A DNA stretch of 64,000 nt, taken from assembly GCF_014646295.1 (NCBI RefSeq), contig NZ_BMNE01000001.1, forward strand, positions 620,001 through 684,000, written 5' to 3'. A program made the position numbers and the translations under genes. Source of the DNA: Nocardia rhizosphaerihabitans (GTDB taxonomy: Bacteria > Actinomycetota > Actinomycetes > Mycobacteriales > Mycobacteriaceae). Shown here piece by piece: positions 55,371 to 64,000 of the stretch. Position 1 is the stretch's first letter, and each line of letters starts with the position of its first letter. A model generated the notes under the pieces. The model was not told where the DNA came from and made no database searches. It was given only the letters and a program-made list of their open reading frames with translations.

Positions 55371-55754
55371 CTAGACCGTGAAGCCGAGGGCGCGCAGCTG
55401 TTCGCGGCCGTCGTCGGTGATCTTGTCCGGGCCCCACGGGGGCATCCAGACCCAGTTGATCTTCAGGTCTTCGACCAGGCCGCTGCGCACCAGCGCGTTG
55501 CGGGACTGGTCCTCGATGACGTCGGTCAGCGGACAGGCCGCCGAGGTGAGCGTCATGTCGAGGGTGCAGATGTTCGTGTCGTCGACGGACATGCCGTAGA
55601 CCAGGCCGAGGTCGACGACATTGATGCCGAGCTCGGGGTCGACCACGTCGCGCATGGCCTCCTCGAGATCCGCCAGGTGCTGGATCTGCTCGGGTGTCAG
55701 CTCCAGCTCGGGAGCCGCGGCTTCGGTCGCTTCGACGGCCGGTGTCTCACTCAT
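55371..55754 (-). CDS. sufT: SufT, Fe-S assembly factor (DUF59/MIP18 family)
   Basis: 127 residues. DUF59 core: EEAMRDVVDPELGINVVDLGLVYG, MTLTSAACPLTDVIEDQ, WVWMPPWGPDKITDDGREQLRALGF. Helps maturation of Fe-S proteins, as the last member of the operon (Rv1466 in M. tuberculosis). The first 25 residues are an acidic, Ala-rich extension. Its ATG overlaps the sufU stop by one base. Confidence 0.93.
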   Translation of the reverse strand: MSETPAVEATEAAAPELELTPEQIQHLADLEEAMRDVVDPELGINVVDLGLVYGMSVDDTNICTLDMTLTSAACPLTDVIEDQSRNALVRSGLVEDLKINWVWMPPWGPDKITDDGREQLRALGFTV

Positions 55755-56230
55755 CACGCTTCCCCATTTCCCATGGCAGGCTTGGCATCTTCGGCCGAGG
55801 CGATCTGCACGACGGCGTCCTTGAACGCCATCCACCCCAGCAGTGCGCACTTCACGCGCGCCGGGTACTTGGCGACGCCCGCGAGTGCGATGCCGTCGCC
55901 GATCATGTCTTCGTCGCCCTCGACGGTGCCGCGGCTCGAGATCATCTCGCTGTAGGAGTCGACCACCTTCAGCGCCTGCTGCACCGGCAGGCCGATCACC
56001 TGATCGGCGAGGATCGAGGTGGCGGCCTGGCTGATCGAGCAGCCCTGACCGTCGTAGGAGACATCGGCGATCTCGCCGCCGCCGTCGATGTTCACCCGCA
56101 GGGTCACCTCGTCACCGCAGGTCGGGTTCACGTGGTGCACTTCGGCACCGAACGGCTCCCGCAGCCCGCGGTGATGCGGGTGCTTGTAGTGGTCCAGGAT
56201 CACTTCCTGGTACATCTGCTCCATGCGCAT
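55754..56230 (-). CDS. sufU: SufU, sulfur relay/scaffold protein
   Basis: 158 residues. Zinc/cluster ligands in NPTCGDE (Cys and Asp), GQGCSIS and VKCALLGW. SufU accepts persulfide sulfur from SufS and passes it to SufBCD in Gram-positive and actinobacterial SUF systems. Three bases after sufS. Confidence 0.94.
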   Translation of the reverse strand: MRMEQMYQEVILDHYKHPHHRGLREPFGAEVHHVNPTCGDEVTLRVNIDGGGEIADVSYDGQGCSISQAATSILADQVIGLPVQQALKVVDSYSEMISSRGTVEGDEDMIGDGIALAGVAKYPARVKCALLGWMAFKDAVVQIASAEDAKPAMGNGEA

Positions 56231-56233
56231 GAC

Positions 56234-58269
<2,036 letters not shown>

Positions 58270-58305
58270 CGAATTCGAATTCCTTCGTGGGGAGTATGAG
58301 GGGTG

Positions 58306-59484
58306 TCAGATGCCGACAGTGGCGAGCTCGGCCTCGATGGCCGCCTCCAGCCGCTCCCGGACCTCGGGGACCGTGATCTTCTGGATGATCTCGTGGAAGA
58401 AGCCACGCACCACCAGGCGGCGGGCGACGTCTTCGGGAATGCCGCGAGCACGCAGGTAGAACAGCTGCTCGTCGTCGAAACGGCCGGTGGCGCTGGCGTG
58501 TCCGGCGCCGGCGATCTCGCCGGTCTCGATCTCCAGGTTCGGCACCGAGTCGGCGCGCGCGCCGTCGGTGAGCACCAGGTTGCGGTTGGCTTCGTAGGTG
58601 TCGGTGCCCTCGGCTGCCGCGCGGATCAGCACGTCGCCGACCCACACGGTGCGGGCATCGCCCTTGGGCGAGGCCGGATCACCCTGCAGCGCACCCTTGT
58701 ACAGCACGTTGGACTTGCAGTTGGGCTCCGAGTGGTCGACCAGCAGGCGCTGCTCGAAGTGCTGGCCCGCGTCGGCGAAGTACAGGCCGAACAGCTCGGC
58801 CTCGCCGCCGGGACCGGCGTAGCGCACGGTGCCGGTGAGGCGGACCAGGTCGCCGCCGAGGGTGGCGGCGAAGTGGCGCACGGTGGCGTCGCGGCCCAGC
58901 TTCAGGTGATGCGCGGTGGCGTGCACGGCGTCCTCGGCCCATTCCTGGACGGCGACGACGGTCAGCTTGGCGCTGTCACCCAGCACGAATTCGACGTTCT
59001 CGGCGTAGGTTCCGCTGCCGCGCTGGTCGAGGACCACCGTGGCGACGGCGAAGTTGTCCAGGCGCACCTGCAGGTGACCGTAGGCGGTCTTGCCCTCGCC
59101 GGGACCGGTGACGGTCACGGTGATCGGGTCGGAGACCTCGGTCTCCTTGCCGACGGTGATCACGGTCGCCGACTCGAAGCCCGAATAGGCCTGGGCGGCA
59201 ACACGATCGGCGGGGGTACCGGCCTGGCCGAGGCGGGCGTCGGTGCGGTCCACCGTTTCCACGGTGACCCCGGCGACCTCGCTGACCTCGACGGTCGCCT
59301 GACCGTCACGCGCGGCCGAGCCGTCGTGCAGGCCGCGCAGCCGGCGCAGCGGGGTGAAGCGCCAGGCCTCGTCACGGCCCGACGGGACCTCGAACTGGTC
59401 GACGTCGAACGAAGTGAAGACCTCGCCCTTGTTGACGGCGGCGCCCGCGCCCGGGTTCTGGGTCGGCGTCTCGAGCGACGACAT
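58306..59484 (-). CDS. sufD: SufD scaffold subunit
   Basis: 392 residues. Right-handed beta-helix scaffold with C-terminal ATGRFDDEQLFYLRARGIPEDVARRLVVRGFF, typical of SufB/D. Partners SufB and SufC in cluster assembly. ATG overlaps the sufB stop by one base. Confidence 0.94.
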   Translation of the reverse strand: MSSLETPTQNPGAGAAVNKGEVFTSFDVDQFEVPSGRDEAWRFTPLRRLRGLHDGSAARDGQATVEVSEVAGVTVETVDRTDARLGQAGTPADRVAAQAYSGFESATVITVGKETEVSDPITVTVTGPGEGKTAYGHLQVRLDNFAVATVVLDQRGSGTYAENVEFVLGDSAKLTVVAVQEWAEDAVHATAHHLKLGRDATVRHFAATLGGDLVRLTGTVRYAGPGGEAELFGLYFADAGQHFEQRLLVDHSEPNCKSNVLYKGALQGDPASPKGDARTVWVGDVLIRAAAEGTDTYEANRNLVLTDGARADSVPNLEIETGEIAGAGHASATGRFDDEQLFYLRARGIPEDVARRLVVRGFFHEIIQKITVPEVRERLEAAIEAELATVGI

Positions 59485-60920
59485 CAGCCAACGGCCCCTT
59501 CCATCTGCAGCTCGATGAGCCGGTTCAGTTCCAACGCGTATTCCATCGGCAGTTCCTTGGCGATGGGCTCGACGAAGCCGCGCACCACCATCGCCATCGC
59601 CTCGTCCTCGGTCAGACCGCGGCTCATCAGGTAGAACAGCTGATCCTCGGAGACCTTGGAGACGGTCGCCTCGTGGCCCATCGTCACGTCGTCCTCGCGG
59701 ATGTCGACGTAGGGGTAGGTGTCGGAGCGGCTGATCGTGTCGACCAGCAGCGCGTCACACTTCACCGTCGACTTGGAGCCGTGGGCGCCCTTGTTGATCT
59801 GGACCAGGCCGCGGTACGACGCGCGACCGCCGCCACGCGCCACCGACTTCGACACGATGGTCGAGGAGGTGTGCGGGGCCAGGTGCAGCATCTTGGCACC
59901 GGTGTCCTGGTGCTGGCCGACGCCGGCGAACGCGACCGAGAGCACCTCGCCGTGGGCGTGCTCACCGGTCATCCAGACCGCCGGGTACTTCATGGTGACC
60001 TTGGAGCCGATGTTGCCGTCGACCCACTCCATGGTGGCGCCCGCCTCGGCCTTGGCCCGCTTGGTGACCAGGTTGTAGACGTTGTTCGACCAGTTCTGGA
60101 TGGTCGTGTAGCGGCAGCGGCCGCCCTTCTTCACGATGATCTCGACGACCGCGGAGTGCAGCGAGTCGGACTTGTAGATCGGGGCTGTACAACCCTCGAC
60201 GTAGTGGACGTAGGCGTCCTCGTCGACGATGATCAGCGTCCGCTCGAACTGGCCCATGTTCTCGGTGTTGATCCGGAAGTAGGCCTGCAGCGGGATGTCG
60301 ACGTGCACGCCCGGCGGCACGTAGATGAACGAGCCACCCGACCAGACGGCGGTGTTGAGCGCGGAGAACTTGTTGTCACCGGCGGGGATCACCGAGCCGA
60401 AGTACTGCTGGAAGATCTCCGGGTGCTCCTTGAGCGCGGTGTCGGTGTCGAGGAAGATGACGCCCTGCTTCTCCAGGTCCTCGCGGATGGAGTGGTAGAC
60501 GACCTCGGACTCGTACTGCGCGGCGACACCGGACACGAGGCGCTGCTTCTCCGCCTCGGGGATGCCCAGCTTGTCGTAGGTGTTCTTGATGTCCTCGGGC
60601 AGGTCTTCCCAGCTCTCGGCCTGCTTCTCCGAGGAGCGCACGAAGTACTTGATGTTGTCGAAGTCGATGCCGTCGAGGTTGGAACCCCAGTTCGGCATGG
60701 GCTTGCGATCGAAGATGCGCAGGGCCTTGAGCCGGATGTCGAGCATCCACTCCGGCTCGCTCTTCTTGGCCGAGATGTCGCGAACGACAGCCTCCGACAG
60801 GCCGCGTTGCGCACTGGCACCGGCCACATCCGAATCGGCCCAGCCGTAACCGTAGTTGCCCAGCGAGGCGATGGTCTCGTCCTGGGTCAGCGGTTGCACC
60901 TGGTCGGTGGTCGTCGTCAT
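59484..60920 (-). CDS. sufB: SufB scaffold subunit (no intein)
   Basis: 478 residues, continuous. Blocks: [25 protein letters not shown] core ([16 protein letters not shown]), [22 protein letters not shown], and [24 protein letters not shown]. Main scaffold on which Fe-S clusters form. M. tuberculosis SufB is interrupted by an intein; here the conserved blocks are unbroken. ATG 60920 with AAGGAG six bases upstream; overlaps sufR by four bases. Confidence 0.96.
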   Translation of the reverse strand: MTTTTDQVQPLTQDETIASLGNYGYGWADSDVAGASAQRGLSEAVVRDISAKKSEPEWMLDIRLKALRIFDRKPMPNWGSNLDGIDFDNIKYFVRSSEKQAESWEDLPEDIKNTYDKLGIPEAEKQRLVSGVAAQYESEVVYHSIREDLEKQGVIFLDTDTALKEHPEIFQQYFGSVIPAGDNKFSALNTAVWSGGSFIYVPPGVHVDIPLQAYFRINTENMGQFERTLIIVDEDAYVHYVEGCTAPIYKSDSLHSAVVEIIVKKGGRCRYTTIQNWSNNVYNLVTKRAKAEAGATMEWVDGNIGSKVTMKYPAVWMTGEHAHGEVLSVAFAGVGQHQDTGAKMLHLAPHTSSTIVSKSVARGGGRASYRGLVQINKGAHGSKSTVKCDALLVDTISRSDTYPYVDIREDDVTMGHEATVSKVSEDQLFYLMSRGLTEDEAMAMVVRGFVEPIAKELPMEYALELNRLIELQMEGAVG

Positions 60921-61693
60921 TCGGCACTCCTTCCGGAGTCGTTCGTTCGTCCCGCCGCGGGCTGTGCGGCGGTGATCAGCGGTACGTGGGTGGTGCAGGC
61001 GCAATCGCCGTTGGCGATGGTCGCAAGTCGCTGTACGTGGGTGCCGAGCAGGTCGCGGAAAGCGTCCAGTTCGGCGTCACACAGCTGCGGGAACTCCTCG
61101 GCCACGTGGGCCACGGGGCAGTGATGCTGGCAGATCTGCACACCGGTGCCGACCTGGCGGGTGGTGGCGGCGAAACCGGCGTCGGTGAACGCTTCCGCGA
61201 TCTCCTCCACCTTGGCCTCGATCTGGGGTGCGGTGTGCTCGGCGACCGGCTCGATGCCGTCGACGATGGTGCCGACCCGCTTGCGGGCGAATTCGGCGAT
61301 CGCCGCGTCGCCGCCGATTTCGCCGAGCTGGCGGATCGCCGCCCCGGCCAGATCGTCGTAGGCGTGGCCGAGATTGCCACGCCCCGCCGCCGTGAGCTGG
61401 TACTGCTTGGCCGGTCGGCCGCGGCCCTTCTGCTGCCACGGCGCCGATCGGCTCGCCCTGGCCTGACCCGCGTCGATGAGCGCGTCGAGGTGCCTGCGCA
61501 CGCCGGCGGGCGCGAGCCCGAGCGCGGTGCCGATGGCGGTCGCGGTGATCGGGCCTTCTTCGAGCAGGAGCTGGACGATGGCCGCCCTGGTCTGACCCTC
61601 GTGCACGGTCGCGACGGGCACGGCCGACGTCCGGGCGCCGGTCGTCTTACGACCGGTCCCTTCCACGCCTGTCCGCAAACCCACGGTTTTCAC
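60917..61693 (-). CDS. sufR: SufR, Fe-S-responsive repressor of the suf operon
   Basis: 258 residues. Winged [32 protein letters not shown]-terminal cluster site with Cys in [25 protein letters not shown], the pattern of SufR-type regulators that hold a [4Fe-4S] or [2Fe-2S] cluster. Represses the suf operon when clusters are plentiful. First gene of sufR-B-D-C-S-U-T. GTG 61693 has no clear Shine-Dalgarno, so a short-leader transcript is possible. Four-base overlap with sufB. Confidence 0.93.
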   Translation of the reverse strand: MKTVGLRTGVEGTGRKTTGARTSAVPVATVHEGQTRAAIVQLLLEEGPITATAIGTALGLAPAGVRRHLDALIDAGQARASRSAPWQQKGRGRPAKQYQLTAAGRGNLGHAYDDLAGAAIRQLGEIGGDAAIAEFARKRVGTIVDGIEPVAEHTAPQIEAKVEEIAEAFTDAGFAATTRQVGTGVQICQHHCPVAHVAEEFPQLCDAELDAFRDLLGTHVQRLATIANGDCACTTHVPLITAAQPAAGRTNDSGRSAE

Positions 61694-61694
61694 A

Positions 61695-61733
61695 ACACCA
61701 GTGTGGCGGAATTACTTCCCTAAATCTAATAAG
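61695..61733 (-). promoter_or_regulatory. Candidate suf promoter and SufR site
   Basis: ACACCAGTGT (61695-61704), with ACAC/GTGT arms, lies directly before the sufR start. An A/T-rich stretch at 61711-61733 contains TAGATT on the minus strand (61723-61728), a possible -10. Assignment to SufR is a guess from position. The rest of the gap to 61872 holds no gene that I can support. Confidence 0.35.
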
Positions 61734-61872
61734 GGTCACCTTGCCAAGGGTGCCCTGACCTGGGAAGTCGCCACGCCTCGTGTCTGCGCCCCGGGTAAAA
61801 GCCCAGGTACCGCTCCCGGCGCCGGATCGATTCCGTGCGCCGGGGTGACTCATCGCACAGCGCGCGGATCCG

Positions 61873-63351
61873 TCACCGGGGTAGCGGTTCGGTCGCCGGG
61901 CCCTCGAGCACAGTGCCGTCGGGGGCGAAGCGCGACCCGTGCAGCGGGCAGTCCCAGGTCCGTTCGGCATCGTTCCACTGCACTATGCCGTGCAGGTGCG
62001 GGCACACCGCCGACACCTCGGTGGTCACGCCGTCGACGGTGGAGACGGCGGTGGGGCGCAGGCCGTGGCGTTCGGTCCGGCCGCACCCTTCGGGCGGCAC
62101 CGTGTGGTCGCCAGCGCCGACCAGCCGCAACCACCCGGTCGTCATGTATCTGGCGACCGCCGCGTTGGACTTGGCGCCTGCCAGGACCGAGGTCACCTCG
62201 TTGAGACGCCAGGTGGACAGGGTGCCCGCCCACGGCGGCCGCTTGCCGGTCAGCCGCCCGGCCAGCGCGAGTGCGGCGGCGGCGCCGTTGGTCAGCCCCC
62301 ATTTCGCGAAGCCGGTGGCGACCAGGACATTGTCGCGGCCCGGTAGCAACGGTCCGACGTAGGGCAGCTCGCCGACGGGGTGATAGTCCTGGGCCGACCA
62401 GCGGTGCAGCAGTTCGGCACCGGGGAACCAGCGCCCGGTCCAGTCGAGCAACTGCTGGACGTGGGCGGTGGCCGAGCCATCCCGGCCGACGTCATGGCCG
62501 CTGCCGCCGACGAGCAGCACGTCACCGTCCTCGGCCGGGAACACGCGCAGCGACCGGATCGGCCGCCCGGCACTGATGTACATCTCCTGCGGCACCGGTC
62601 CCGGCACCCGCCACGCCGACAGATAGGAACGCTGCGCGGTGAGACGGGCGAAGAAGCCGCCGCGGTCGAAGATCGGGGTGCCGGTGGCGACCACGACATT
62701 CGCGGCCGACACCTCGCCGTGTTCGGTGCCGATCACGACCTCGCCGTCGCGGTGGTGCAGGCTCTGGGCGCGGGTGGATTCGAAGATCGGCGCACCGTGC
62801 GATTCGACGTCGGCGGCGAGGGCGGCCAGCATCGCCATCGGGTCGATCTGGGCTTGCTCGCGCAGCCGGACCGCGCTGTGGATGGGAAAGGGAACGTCGA
62901 TGTCGTCGACCAGCTCGGTGGGTAGTCCCGCGGCGCGGGTGGCCTCGAATTCCGCACGCACAGCGGCGGTTTCGGACTGGTTCTGGGCGTAGGTGAGCGC
63001 GGGGACCCGCTGGGCGTCGATATCGTGCCCCGCGCAGAAGTTCAGCAGCCAGTCCAGGCCCTCCACATTGCCCGCGATATAGCGCGACAGCGACGCGATG
63101 CCGTGCCTGCCCGCGATGGCCTGGGCCCGGGTGCCTTGCAGCAGCGAGATCTTCGCCGTGGAGGCGGCGGTCGTGCCCGCGCCGACCCGCCTGGCCTCGA
63201 GCACCGCGACCTCGCGGCCCTGCTCGGCCAGCAGCAGCGCGGTCGCCAGCCCGACCAGCCCGGCGCCGATGACGACGGTGTCGAAGCGGGAACCGGCGGT
63301 GAGCCGCAAACGGGCGGGGACCTCGGCGTTGTTCAACCACAATGACGTCAT
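61873..63351 (-). CDS. FAD-dependent oxidoreductase with C-terminal Rieske domain
   Basis: 492 residues. DadA/glycine-oxidase-like flavoprotein: VVIGAGLVGLATALLLAEQG at about residues 26-45, GAGTTAASTAKIS, and a late GFAKWGLTNGAAAALALAG. Residues about 400-492 form a Rieske-type [2Fe-2S] domain: CPHLHG and CPLHGSRF. This fused architecture occurs in many actinobacteria and Bacillus (YhfW type); natural substrate unknown. ATG 63351. Divergent from the rhomboid gene, 85 bases apart. Confidence 0.9.
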   Translation of the reverse strand: MTSLWLNNAEVPARLRLTAGSRFDTVVIGAGLVGLATALLLAEQGREVAVLEARRVGAGTTAASTAKISLLQGTRAQAIAGRHGIASLSRYIAGNVEGLDWLLNFCAGHDIDAQRVPALTYAQNQSETAAVRAEFEATRAAGLPTELVDDIDVPFPIHSAVRLREQAQIDPMAMLAALAADVESHGAPIFESTRAQSLHHRDGEVVIGTEHGEVSAANVVVATGTPIFDRGGFFARLTAQRSYLSAWRVPGPVPQEMYISAGRPIRSLRVFPAEDGDVLLVGGSGHDVGRDGSATAHVQQLLDWTGRWFPGAELLHRWSAQDYHPVGELPYVGPLLPGRDNVLVATGFAKWGLTNGAAAALALAGRLTGKRPPWAGTLSTWRLNEVTSVLAGAKSNAAVARYMTTGWLRLVGAGDHTVPPEGCGRTERHGLRPTAVSTVDGVTTEVSAVCPHLHGIVQWNDAERTWDCPLHGSRFAPDGTVLEGPATEPLPR

Positions 63352-63436
63352 GTCCCGGTCATAGCCCCGTCGCGCCGGCCGAAACGGCCGCGCGCGACAG
63401 AGCGCCCGCCGCGTCGGCGCATGGCACGATAGCGGT

Positions 63437-64000
63437 GTGTCCACCCCGCCCACACCCACGTGTGTCCGCCACCCCGATCGACCCACCGGACTCGCGTGCA
63501 CGCGGTGTGGCAGGCCCGCCTGTCCCGAATGCCTGCGGCCCGCCTCGGTCGGACAGCACTGCGTGGACTGCGTGCGGCAGGGGCAGCGGGACGTGCGGCA
63601 GGTGCGCACCGTCGGTGGCGGCCGGGCCGGTGGCGGTGCCGTTCCGTATGTCACCTACGGGTTGATCGCGGTCAATGTGCTGGTCTACGTCATCACGGCC
63701 GCCCAGGCGGGCAGCGCGATGGACAACTATCGCGGGTCGGCGCTGTTCCGGGAATTCGTGCTGGTTCCGCTGCTGGTGGCCGACGGCGAGTGGTGGCGGT
63801 TGCTCGGTTCGGGATTCCTGCATTACGGCGCGATCCACCTGCTGGTCAACATGTTCGCGCTCTATGTCGTCGGGCGCGATCTCGAGCAGGTGCTCGGCCG
63901 GGTGCGGTTCGCCTGCGTCTATCTGGTCTCGCTGCTCGGCGGTTCCGCCGCGGTGATGGCCCTGTCGGACACGATCGTCGCGACCGCGGGGGCCTCCGGC
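63437..64000 (+). CDS. Rhomboid-family intramembrane serine protease with zinc-finger-like N-terminus (3' truncated)
   Basis: 188 residues to the window edge. N-terminal Cys/His cluster (CVRHPDRPTGLACTRCGRPACPECL...CVDC) resembles a B-box-type zinc-binding module. Rhomboid core: helix YVTYGLIAVNVLVYVI, WWRLLGSGFLHYGAIHLLVNMFALYVVG and the catalytic GASG at the very end (Ser near 63995). The catalytic His lies beyond the window. GTG 63437 start. Ortholog of M. tuberculosis Rv0110 by architecture (inference). Confidence 0.88.
   Translation, partial: MSTPPTPTCVRHPDRPTGLACTRCGRPACPECLRPASVGQHCVDCVRQGQRDVRQVRTVGGGRAGGGAVPYVTYGLIAVNVLVYVITAAQAGSAMDNYRGSALFREFVLVPLLVADGEWWRLLGSGFLHYGAIHLLVNMFALYVVGRDLEQVLGRVRFACVYLVSLLGGSAAVMALSDTIVATAGASG

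Overview
The window is about 64 kb of very GC-rich DNA coding on both strands. It comes from a mycolic-acid-containing actinomycete, most likely a Nocardia or close relative (inference). The reasons are a mabA-inhA-ferrochelatase run, MmpL transporters, a RipA-type peptidoglycan hydrolase, a SUF operon of mycobacterial order, actinobacterial Ku, and gene order that largely mirrors Mycobacterium tuberculosis Rv1460 to Rv1485 in the opposite direction. That conserved backbone is interrupted by several accessory blocks.

Layout. 1-7.1 kb: a truncated CDS, a Q/P/Y-rich membrane protein and a lipoprotein, then a minus-strand unit moxR1, DUF58, VWA, fabG1 (mabA), inhA, hemH. 7.1-28.4 kb: an accessory block between moxR1 and ripA. 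It has an MFS exporter, a secreted alpha/beta-hydrolase and an MMPL transporter, then a translationally coupled biosynthetic operon read from 26.6 down to 12.8 kb: fatty acyl-AMP ligase, ACP-KS-AT-DH-KR-ACP, KS-AT-ACP, type II thioesterase, AfsA/ScbA-family protein, FAD monooxygenase. A HAD phosphatase-like gene is divergent and a LuxR-type regulator lies beyond it. 28.7-34.8 kb: ripA, an Rv1476-like protein, aconitase with a recognisable AcnR-type operator, and acnR.

34.8-38.2 kb: an atypical tRNA-like gene, a MarR/cupin divergent pair, a hotdog thioesterase and a two-gene unit with an MvdD-like ATP-grasp ligase. 38.2-47.7 kb: an Rv1473A-like HTH protein, an ABC-F ATPase, a frameshifted SDR, a second MmpL, lycopene cyclase, Ku, a GNAT and an odd thioredoxin-reductase-like flavoprotein. 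47.7-51.3 kb: two divergent MetQ lipoproteins with metN and metI. 51.3-55.2 kb: two DUF4189 secreted proteins, a NADAR protein, a PucR-type regulator and a TetR. 55.4-61.7 kb: sufR-B-D-C-S-U-T. 61.9-64 kb: a FAD/Rieske oxidoreductase and the start of a rhomboid protease.

The most interesting system is the 12.8-27.5 kb cluster. From its domain content the assembly line should activate a fatty acid, extend it once to an alpha,beta-unsaturated acyl chain and once more without reduction, leaving a 3-oxo-4-enoyl chain on an ACP with no in-cis thioesterase. A beta-ketoacyl-ACP is the kind of substrate AfsA enzymes join to dihydroxyacetone phosphate, and a HAD phosphatase candidate sits next door. 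A polyketide-fed butenolide/gamma-butyrolactone pathway is therefore a testable hypothesis. A second lead is the gene pair at 36.8-38.2 kb, a possible graspetide-like (ATP-grasp) modification system with an unusually long candidate substrate.
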